Origin: Bombardia bombarda
Taxonomy: Eukaryota > Ascomycota > Sordariomycetes > Sordariales > Lasiosphaeriaceae
DNA length: 64,000 bases
Assembly: GCA_030512295.1 (NCBI GenBank)
Contig: JAULSR010000002.1
Coordinates: 2,232,001 to 2,296,000, forward strand
Reading direction: 5' to 3'
The stretch's first letter is position 1. The number at the start of each line of letters is the position of its first letter. The position numbers were made by a program, and so were the translations under genes. Positions 56,507-64,000 of this stretch are shown here, piece after piece. The notes under the pieces are model-generated. The model saw nothing but the letters and a program-made list of their open reading frames with translations, ran no database searches and was not told the DNA's origin.

Positions 56507-56749
56507 CTAAAACGAAAAAGAAAAGCAGGTATCTTCCCTCATAAGCCTGTCGCCCTCTTCGCAGATGGTGATGATCTTCTCGTCAGGAACGCATCGCTTA
56601 GGATAATGGTCGATCTTGTCCTTCACTGCAGCAGGGAAGGGGCCGGCCAAGGGGAAGTCTTTTTCCAAATCCTTGACTTAATCTGCGATCTGATTGATGC
56701 TTTTGGCCTTCAGATGACTGACATACACCCGCAGTTTGTCTATGTCCAT
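56507..56749 (-). pseudogene. Broken coding fragment, one internal TAA
   Basis: Reading from ATG 56749 gives a protein-like frame (MDIDKLRVYVSHLKAKS... then VKDLEKDFPLAGPFPAAV, KIDHYPKRCVPDEKIITI, CEEGDRLMRED) ending at TAG 56507, 80 codons, interrupted only by TAA at 56680-56678. The same frame is open upstream (KISSVLNVEKRCKD). A strong GTAAGT donor lies at 56856, followed by CTAAA, a T-rich tract and AG acceptors near 56784-56789, so a spliced leader is plausible, and a TATA element lies at 57030-57021. CAA to TAA is a one-step C-to-T change. Could be a pseudogene, a readthrough gene or chance; no family recognised. Confidence 0.35.
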
Positions 56750-57020
56750 ATCCTTGCACCGCTTCTCGACGTTGAGCACGCTGCTGATCTTGATTTCACA
56801 TGAGAGGTGGGCAAAAAAAAAGAAATTTAGAAATCCAGCAGCGGATCAATACTTACGAAGATGCGTTCTATTTTCAATCGAAATGATAAAATCAATCGTA
56901 TAGCGGAGTAGAAGTCTTGCGTGGTGAAAATATCGCGATACCAAAGGGAACGACAAAACCAACGAAGTGCGCGAGGAGAAGAAAGGAAAAAACCGCCGGC
57001 AGGTTGAGCTTGCGGGTGTA

Positions 57021-57030
57021 AATTTATAGG
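57021..57030 (-). promoter_or_regulatory. TATA-box-like element
   Basis: Reverse strand CCTATAAATT, about 170 bases upstream of the GTAAGT donor that would begin the intron of the broken fragment. Confidence 0.25.
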
Positions 57031-57082
57031 CAGCCTGATGACGAGCTAATCACAGCGCACAATTTTACATCATTCTTTGAAT

Positions 57083-58171
57083 TCAAACACAAAAATCCAT
57101 TGCTTTTCCTGCAGCGTTCCCCAATGCCAGCCCAACTCTCTGCAAATACCCAACATGACACTTGCCGGCAGTCCCAACGCCAACGGCCGCCTTGATGCTC
57201 CCCGCGATAGCCACACACGCAAGCTGGTCGCCGCTCTTGTTTGCCGCCACGCTGATGGCAGTCTCCATCGTATTCAAGCGCACCGTGGCCGTAGCCACAT
57301 ACGTAGTGACAGGTATCATCGAGCCCTCTGTCCGTCTCAAAACGGTCTGCGTCATGGAGATTGTGACGTGCTGCCGGCTTGAATGAATCTTGAAATCGAC
57401 TGCGAGATGAGGCGTCGTCGTGGTGTTCTGAGGGCAGCAAGCAAAAGTGACAGTACGAGAATTTGTCCTGGGCATCCTGGATATCTCGTCGATGGCCTGG
57501 CGGAGATGTTGCAGAGAGATCAGGGGGAATTCCACCGGCGCCATGTGGTCGGGGACGATGGAGATGCTGATCCCGGGGCCGCCTCCGCCTGGGCACTCGG
57601 GATCGTCGGCGGACGTGGTGAAGATGACGCTGAGGATTTGTTGGTGCATGGAGTAGATCCTCAGGCCCGAGACGCTTGTGTTGTCTCCGTTTAGGTCCGC
57701 CCGGTGCAGCCCCCAAGCGGTTTCATTTGACCTTGTCGACTTCGAACTCGGCCGACATTCCGACTCATCGTTAAGACCTGTCTGATTGTCATCGGGCTTG
57801 GCTGACGTTGAAGCTGGATTCGACGCTGGATTAGGCGCTGGATTTGATGTTGGATTTGGTGTTGGATTCTTTTTGAGCTTGTCCAGCTTTACTGACGTTG
57901 ACGTTGGATCTGACGTTGGATAATCGACGATGACTAAATAATCCGAGGAAGAGGATGTGGGTGTATTAGTCAAGAGTGGAGGAGGGCCTGGGGCTGAAAA
58001 GAAATTCTGAGGCCATCGAAGGATGCCGCGCATCATGTTTGTTTGAACGAATATGCCTGGATAGCCATGGACAACGGATGAAATCCTCAGACTCTCTACC
58101 GTGGGAATTTGTTGTGGTATTTGCCTAGCACTATATAGTCGTGGTATTTTTTCGCCGAGGTCTTGGATCAT
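57083..58171 (-). CDS. Hypothetical protein with Asn-Pro repeat linker
   Basis: A 362-codon uninterrupted frame in otherwise frame-poor DNA, start ATG 58171 (MIQDLGEKI). No recognised domain. About residues 105-130 are a repeat of NPTx/NPAx/NPAS units encoded by a diverged 12-18 bp tandem repeat (57805-57875). The C-terminal half looks globular: SGLRIYSMHQQILSVIFTTSADD, then PLISLQHLRQAIDEISRM, TVTFACCPQN, VTISMTQTVLRR and IPVTTYVATATVRL. No signal peptide and no membrane segment. The first about 55 residues may be mis-started. The last 16 codons overlap a 46-bp sequence repeated 3.3 kb away (60405-60450). Function unknown. Confidence 0.5.
   Translation of the reverse strand: MIQDLGEKIPRLYSARQIPQQIPTVESLRISSVVHGYPGIFVQTNMMRGILRWPQNFFSAPGPPPLLTNTPTSSSSDYLVIVDYPTSDPTSTSVKLDKLKKNPTPNPTSNPAPNPASNPASTSAKPDDNQTGLNDESECRPSSKSTRSNETAWGLHRADLNGDNTSVSGLRIYSMHQQILSVIFTTSADDPECPGGGGPGISISIVPDHMAPVEFPLISLQHLRQAIDEISRMPRTNSRTVTFACCPQNTTTTPHLAVDFKIHSSRQHVTISMTQTVLRRTEGSMIPVTTYVATATVRLNTMETAISVAANKSGDQLACVAIAGSIKAAVGVGTAGKCHVGYLQRVGLALGNAAGKAMDFCV
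57094..57139. repeat. 46-bp dispersed repeat, copy 1
   Basis: Matches 60405-60450 in the same orientation at 42 of 46 positions; the four differences are transitions (three C/T, one A/G). Overlaps the 3' end of the hypothetical frame. Confidence 0.9.
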
Positions 58172-60498
58172 GCGTCATTATTTATTGATATTGACAGTTG
58201 ACTTCTTTCTAGACATCATACAACCTGTTTCCGATCAAGAGTTAGCATCACAGCCGCTGAGAATGTCTGGTTGTGACGCTAATGAATCTCTACGGGTCTG
58301 GTAGAGGTGGAAAAGGGGCTGGCTGACGGCAACCCCTTTATGCGAGTTGAGCCGACAGTTGCCGAGTACCCGACCTATGGTAGAAAAGGCAACGAGAAAG
58401 GGGTAAAGAACCGTGTTTCTTGGAAAATAATCCGCGGGCTTTTACCTTACATTCCCATTTCCATTTTCCTGCTTATTGTTCCTCTCCACCATCCTCTGTC
58501 TCTCCACCACCCCAACCCCGTCCCTCTTCAACCTGCCGACCTCGGCCATCTTCTCTTCCCTGACTAACATGCGGCATATGTTCATCTTGTGGTATTTCTC
58601 GTCCAAGTCTTGACGACCGTGCTGGGGGTTAGTCATCTGCTGCTTCAACATGTTTTCGATTCGATTCGAATGTACTTTAGCTATGCACCCTTGTGGATGT
58701 GTACTTTAATAGTATTATGGTGTATGACTGTATCATCTGCCACTAACCAGGCCGCCAGCCGCCCGCAGCTTTACCGCAGATTCCAAGTACCATTCTATAA
58801 AGCTGCGAGCATTGCTGCTGATTTCGAACTATAACAGTTCGTGGAGTTAATCACACACCCACTCATTCTATGGTCGAAATATCACGCCCCATTTAAGTAT
58901 CGAGGTACATATTTACCTCAATATCTTGTCGTCAACTAACGAATATGAGCACAAGTTATTAAAACAACCTAGATATAACTACCTATTGCTGTGGTTTATA
59001 CATGTATACAAAAGTCTTCCCGCCCGGGACGGATTTGTATGTGCCCAAGCAAGCTCGCAAGGAAGCTGCCATACCTTCCCCCCAACCCCATCCCATCCCA
59101 TCCCATCCCATCCCATCCCATCTCATACAAACACTATCATTACCCCTAACTGAATAGAGTATTGCCCCCCCGCTTCATTTATTCCGAAATACCCAGCAAA
59201 CGCCGGCTACCAACAACCATGCTATCCGATCTTTTCCTCAACGTGTCTTTATATGTATGTAAATGTTTCTGCGCTCATGTGTGTATCTGTCTACTGTACC
59301 TATCCCATGCATGCATGCATCATCATCATCCAAGAAAGACTGACCCATCACCACTATTGCCGTCAACATCCATAATTACCTATGAACCAACAACCACCAC
59401 GACGAGGAAAATGCAAAACAGCAATGGGAGAAATAAAACCGCGCTCCCTTGAGCAAAGCGGGTCTCTCTGACGTGCTACCCAAAACTATATAATATGTAC
59501 TAATTATGGTGTAGAATTTGAGTACCTTTATGTAACCCTCAACAAATAAGCAAGCAAACGCTCACCACTAAACCCCCCAGCTCCTCATCTAAGCTAAACA
59601 GAAACAAGCAAGAAAGTCTCTTACTATACCGTACTGTAAAGCAACCAAGAAAGTGTGCGTATGCATCTGTATATAAACGAAAGGAACCATCCCTTGCCTT
59701 GCTATGCTAAAGCCCCGTCATGTAAGTAAGTGTGTCAATAAGTAGTAAGTTTCAGTGTGCGTGTGTATGTGTCCCTCCCGCCCGCTTAATATCCTTGCCA
59801 AACCCCAGAGAGCAATCAGCGCAACGGAATAAAAAGGTATTTATCAGACCAAAAAAGAAACAAGAAGCGGAGAGAAATGACCACTTCCCCGAAGCAAACG
59901 AAAACCCAAAAGTTATACACAAAAACAAGCAGGGTTTGGTGAGAAAACAAACGCCCCACCTCCTTTCCCCAGTTGAACGCCCTAAATCCCCCATCACCGC
60001 TAAAAAAAAAAAATGATCCAGCGAAGATGTTTTTATGCCCTCCCCCCTAAATTCATCCTTCATCCCTACCCCCATCCCCCGCGCACGCAATCGATCGTCC
60101 CTTTGCCCATTTATTCATTTTTCCCAAGACATCCCCCTTTGAAAAAAACAAAATAAGAAAACACAATGAAGAAGGAACCCCCTTCCCCCCCATCTTTCTT
60201 TCTCATAGCGGCAAAACCCAAAAAAAGCATGGCTATACACAGATTTGGAATGGTATCTCAAACGACGTCGTCCTCTCTGTCCCTTTTTCCTCCTTTCCTT
60301 CCTCATAGTTGCTTTCGAACTTGCGTATGTATGCTGTTGTATAAAAAATGTTTCCCCAAACACCACAAAGTAGTAGTAGTAGTAGTTTATTGATAAGAGC
60401 GGTCAATCCATTGCTTTTCCTGCAGCGTTCCTCAATGTTAGCCCAGCTCTTACAATCATCACTTCGACTTTTTGTTCAAAAAAAAGAAATAATCAAAA
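58172..60498. other. Intergenic, 2.3 kb, simple repeats
   Basis: Upstream of the hypothetical gene and downstream of Rcd1. Contains a CATCC pentanucleotide array (about 59089-59121), a GCAT palindromic run (59309-59320), an AGT triplet array (60369-60386) and the second 46-bp repeat copy. No gene supported. Confidence 0.5.
60405..60450. repeat. 46-bp dispersed repeat, copy 2
   Basis: Copy of 57094-57139 (42/46 identical, transitions only), about 50 bases beyond the Rcd1 stop codon. Confidence 0.9.
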
Positions 60499-61796
60499 TT
60501 ATCCGCTGGTGGGTTCGACTACATTATCCGACAGGTTGATTAGGAGCTGAGCCAGGCAGCGCTTGGTTGCGGCGTCGTCGCGGAGGACCGACGAGAAGGT
60601 TGCGTCTCGGAGAGGTTCGGGGAGGCATTGTCGCAATGCCTCTCGGGCACGAGCGTTGTCGCTAAGTCTGTTACTCGCCAATCAGGTTAGCAAACGTATC
60701 TAAACATAGAGGGGCCAGAGTAAAAGAAAGAAAGAAAAAAAAACTTGCCGCAAGAAGCATCTAACAACATGCTTTAGGAGTCGTGCGGTTTGCTGTTCTA
60801 CAAGCTGCGACACCATGTTGCTGAGGACCGTGCCGACAGCGTAGAAGCGCTCATATGTGGCGCAGATGTAGTTGAGCCCGTTGTCGTCAAGCAAAATCTT
60901 CTGAACAATGAAAATGGCGACAGTCTTGCTCAGCTCGGAGCCGGTCTCCATGATCCGCAGGCAGAGAGGGATGATCTCGGTCGTCAACAGAAAGTTGATA
61001 ACCTCGGTGGAGTCGTTCTTGACCAGCGCACCGATGACGCCGAGAGAGGTCAGGCGGAGGTACTCAAACGGACGCGACTTGGACGTCGTGTTCAGGAAGG
61101 GATACAGAAACAGGGGAATATGTGCTTGGAGATGTTAGCACACCAAAAAACACTCTCGAACCAGTGAGAGAGGAGGACTGACCATTGAGGAAGAGGGTGC
61201 GTGTCTCGTTGTGCGATGCGACGCACTGGAGCAAAGCGAGCGCGTTGCAGACTCGGTTCGAAGCTGCAGCCGTAAGCTGGGAGGGGTTCAGAAGCGTGTA
61301 GACGCTGATGATCTCTTGGAGCAGCGAGGTCATGACGCCTATTATTCTCCGTTAGCACGTGGCCAGGGCCGAGGGGGTCCATGAGGTGGGGCTGGCAGGT
61401 AAGCAGGCAAAGAATGTTGAGCATACCAAACGAGTGCCAGAGAATCAGGGCCAGCTCGGGCACCTGCTCCCTCTTCTTGCTGAGCTCGAGCAGAGCCGCC
61501 TCGCGCGTGTTCTCGTTGAGCAGGTCGGCAATGTACTGTAGGGTACGGCGGTTCTCCTCCGAGACGTTTGAGTCAAGGGCACCGTTCTCCTGGGCGTGAT
61601 TCACGGCGGCTAGGGCGTGAACGCTGTTTTGGTTGCTGGCGATGCGGTTGTAGTGTTGCTGCTGGGCGACACTGGCAGCGGCGGCAGCAGCCTGCGCCTG
61701 GACGTGGTGCTGGTGCGAGGTCTGCTGCTGGTGCATCCAGGCCGTGTCCGCCTGGGGGTACTGGTGGTGTCCGTAGACGTGCGGTCCGGGCATCAT
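60499..61796 (-). CDS. rcd1: CCR4-NOT complex subunit Rcd1/CNOT9 (Caf40)
   Basis: Armadillo-repeat subunit of the CCR4-NOT deadenylase that binds NOT1 and recruits RNA-regulatory factors. Exons 61796-61427, 61338-61183, 61124-60749 and 60667-60499 give 356 residues. Residues 1-70 are a His/Gln/Ala-rich tail. The conserved core runs from QYIADLLNENTREAALLELSKKRE through ALILWHSFGVMTSLLQEII, RVCNALALLQCVASH, HIPLFLYPFLNTTSKSRPFE, YLRLTSLGVIGALVK, TTEIIPLCLRIMETGSELSK and RLLKHVVRCFLRLSDNARAR to REALRQCLP. Intron 2 has donor GTCAGT. Intron 3 (60748-60668) starts GCAAGT, the consensus GC-AG donor, and no GT donor keeps the frame. No frame errors. Confidence 0.96.
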
Positions 61797-63342
61797 CTTG
61801 GCGGTAGCGGCGGTGGGCGCGGAGGTCGCTCGGGATCAGGGTCGGAGGGTCGGAGGGTCGGGGGTCGGGGGTCGGGGTGGAAGTAGCCGTGAATGCGGCG
61901 GGGGACGGTGATAGTGGCTGGTTTGTTCAGGGTTATCTGTCGCCGGGGACTTGACGATGCGGCAGCGCCAAGCTGGGCGTCATTAGCAGAATATCGGCTG
62001 CCTGTTCTTTGGAGTTGGGCGCCACGAGCGGTGCAGCTTGCTGTTCGGGGGCAGGGTAGCTATTGCCGCGACGGTGAGCGCAAGATGCGAGATGTTTTTT
62101 CTGGCCGCGTAACGTGGTATTTGGTCTTGTGGCCTAGTATTGCAGTTGTAGAATTCTTCCGTCTGCGAGGTCGAGTGGTGTGGTATGTGGGAGGAGACTG
62201 CTGGAGAAAGTTACGGCAGTGAGGAGGAGGAGAGGTCCAGAAGCCAGACGAACCAAATGCCAGAGCCAAGGAGAGCCGAGACTCGCAAGTTGAGTGGATG
62301 GATGGCGGTTTTCGGCTTGAGCACGGACCAGGTTGTTGTGGGGGGTAGGTAAGTCGCGGTAGCTTGCGCCTTCCCGCCTTGCTCGCCCAGTCCCATTCCC
62401 AAGCGAGCCAAGTGCCAGGAGCAAGCACCGGCCAGCGGCCAGAGCGGCCAGCACCGGCCAGCAGCAGGCAAGCCCACTCAGGGCCAGGGAGGGAGACCCA
62501 GGCCGCCATTCTGATTGGGTTGAAACAAGTCGGATGGAACATTAACGCAACTAACGGGCGTACCATCGCGACTCGCTCGGCAGGAGGTTGAAATCATGTC
62601 GAAACCTGCAACTGACAGATAGAACCGGCTCGACGATTCAGGTTAGGTACCGCGTTATGCTGTCTGTCCCATACCGACTCTCCATGCCGAGCTTGTACGA
62701 AACCCCAAACAATACTTCGTAATCAACATTTTATTCCTTTTTTTACTTCCCCCATCTTCCCCAACAAAATAAGCAATGTGCGCAGGGCACAAAATCAGTA
62801 ACATACCTCCACATGTCATGCGCTATGATCTCATCCCTCATGTGGGAAACGCCTAGCAGCAGTGCCTGCGGTCGTCCCATGTTTCATCAACAAGGGAACC
62901 TATCACAAGCAGCACGTCCCTCGATCCGGATGAACCAAACGGCAGTCGTGGTTGATGACTCTCTCTCTTTGTCCTCGCGCGAGAAAGCAGACATCTAAAA
63001 CAAAACAGAATGCAAGATAAAAACCTCCGTGAGACATTTCACTCACACGCACGCACTGTTGCTCACCCGTCTGACATGCTTGCTTGCTGTGTACTGTACT
63101 GTGTAATGTATCGATGTGGTATTTCTCAAGCTATGTAGTATGCTTCATCCCCTCCCCCCCCAAAACGCCCACGCTATTATCTAAGAATACCCATATGCAT
63201 GCCCCCAAACCCAAGCAAACTCCAAACCTTAAACCCCAAATAATTAAGGTAAACAAAAGAAAGCCCCCCATGTCCAAGATCAGATACCTAGCTAAGTCCC
63301 TACCATCAACTTATCTTACTCCCCTCAAATCACCACCCCCCC
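61797..63342. other. Intergenic, 1.5 kb, Rcd1 leader and promoter
   Basis: Upstream of Rcd1 and downstream of the GPI-type protein. G/C-rich repeats near the Rcd1 start and CCGGCCAGC-type words at 62425-62465. No gene supported. Confidence 0.5.
61839..61880 (+). repeat. G-rich tandem repeat (GGGTCGG-type)
   Basis: Six diverged 6-8 bp units, GGTCGGAGGGTCGGAGGGTCG followed by GGGGTCGGGGGTCGGGG, 43 bases upstream of the Rcd1 start, C-rich on the Rcd1 coding strand. Contains at least five runs of three or more G. Confidence 0.9.
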
Positions 63343-64000
63343 TCACATAAACGAAAGATAAAACCACACCGTCGCCCCAAAAATCACCGTCGCCATCACC
63401 GCCGGCCCCGACGCCTCGCCACCCCTTACCCCCAACGACGTCCTCACAATCCCCGTCGCGTTCGCCGCCGAGCCCGAAGGCAGATCCGCCTCGGCGGCCC
63501 CCAGCGCATTCGTCGGCGACGACGGCGACGACGACCACGTCGACGACAGCGCCTCTGTGTTCTCCACAATCGCAAAGCTCGTCAACGCGCCGCCCCCGGT
63601 GCTCTCACTGCTCGAAGCCGATGACGTCATGGTCATGGTGGCAAATGTGGTGCTATTGGCGGCAGCAGTAGCAGCAGCGGTGCCGTTACCGAATGCCACG
63701 GTCGAGTTGGTGAAGGAAGAGGCAGAAGTGGTGGGGAGGACGGTGCTGTTGTAGCCGACGCTGACGGTGGTGGAGTTTGCAAAGACGACTGATGAAGAGG
63801 TAGAGGATGCGGCAGGCGGGATGGTGACGGTCCAGAAGCCTGGCGTGAAGAGAGAGCTGGTCGGCTTTGCCCAGCCGCTGCCGCCGGTAGAGCTCGACGC
63901 CGCCTGGCAGTTCCAGCCACTGCAGCCACCAGAAGACGATGATGAAGCCGCGGTGACTGTCGAGACGTAGGTGTAGTAGGATTGGTAGGTCGTCCACACG
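63343..64000 (-). CDS. Ser/Thr-rich GPI-anchor-type cell-wall protein, 5' end outside window
   Basis: C-terminal 218 codons of a protein entering from the right edge; no start is visible. Very rich in Ser, Thr, Ala and Asn, with several N-glycosylation sequons (ANSTT, YNSTV, TNSTV, GNGTA, ANSTT, ANATG) and one Cys pair in GGCSGWNCQA. It ends in a GPI-signal-like pattern: small residues GGEASGPA followed by a hydrophobic tail VMATVIFGATVWFYLSFM. Probably a mannoprotein of the wall or plasma membrane; function not inferable. Confidence 0.75.
   Translation of the reverse strand, partial: VWTTYQSYYTYVSTVTAASSSSSGGCSGWNCQAASSSTGGSGWAKPTSSLFTPGFWTVTIPPAASSTSSSVVFANSTTVSVGYNSTVLPTTSASSFTNSTVAFGNGTAAATAAANSTTFATMTMTSSASSSESTGGGALTSFAIVENTEALSSTWSSSPSSPTNALGAAEADLPSGSAANATGIVRTSLGVRGGEASGPAVMATVIFGATVWFYLSFM

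Noticed and set aside
1..64000. CRISPR array, operon or bacterial mobile element
   Set aside because: Introns and fungal gene families show a eukaryotic chromosome; no regularly spaced repeats or bacterial signals were seen.

Overview
The window is a gene-dense stretch of nuclear chromosome from a filamentous ascomycete, most likely a Sordariomycete and perhaps one of the Sordariales. The evidence is short introns of about 40-200 nt with GTAAGT-like donors and CTAAC/CTAAT branch sites, GC-rich exons with AT-richer intergenic DNA, CACC-ATG Kozak contexts, and a gene set typical of filamentous fungi (GH5 exo-glucanase with an Arg/Asp-rich cytoplasmic tail, GH81 glucanase, L-galactonate dehydratase, ascomycete laccase, STN1). 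Placement below class is inference.

Layout, left to right. 1-1752 (-): membrane-anchored exo-1,3-beta-glucanase, cut by the left edge. 2548-3872 (+): mitochondrial branched-chain 2-oxoacid dehydrogenase E1 beta. 4412-5714 (+): F-actin capping protein alpha. 7487-8171 (+): cytochrome b5. 9626-10552 (+): TFIIE beta. 11689-12514 (-): DsbA/FrnE-type thioredoxin-fold protein. 14720-16157 (-): four-finger C2H2 regulator, followed by about 9 kb without a convincing gene (16158-25338) that holds two interlocked inverted-repeat elements. 25339-26511 (-): CCDC174-like protein. 27440-27841 (+): small spliced membrane protein. 28031-29225 (-): homoserine dehydrogenase. 30057-30181: tRNA-like Pol III unit. 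30422-31433 (-): DNAJC9-type J protein. 31832-32335 (+): riboflavin-type deaminase. 32866-34270 (-): L-galactonate dehydratase. 35861-37288 (+): unassigned protein kinase. 38025-38945 (+): telomere protein STN1. 40037-43063 (+): GH81 endo-1,3-beta-glucanase. 43833-46437 (-): membrane protein with three tandem cysteine modules. 47842-48489 (-): DOPA-dioxygenase-like protein. 51922-53703 (-): laccase. 56507-56749 (-): broken coding fragment. 57083-58171 (-): hypothetical protein. 60499-61796 (-): CCR4-NOT subunit Rcd1/CNOT9. 63343-64000 (-): GPI-type cell-wall protein, cut by the right edge.

I see no single pathway cluster. The genes are mostly housekeeping functions with a cell-surface and cell-wall flavour: two 1,3-beta-glucanases, a GPI-type protein, a laccase and a Cys-module membrane protein. 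Gene models were built by joining open frames at GT-AG (twice GC-AG) borders that keep phase and restore the family sequence.

The most striking cross-cutting observation is that five otherwise sound genes are broken by eight one-base losses. Every one can be placed in a run of four to seven G or C, and every one has the same sign. That points to homopolymer under-calling in the assembly rather than gene decay. The most interesting biology is the three-module cysteine protein with its partly shared intron positions, the interlocked inverted repeats, the tRNA-like unit with intact A and B boxes, and a 13-bp minisatellite made of splice-acceptor-like units.
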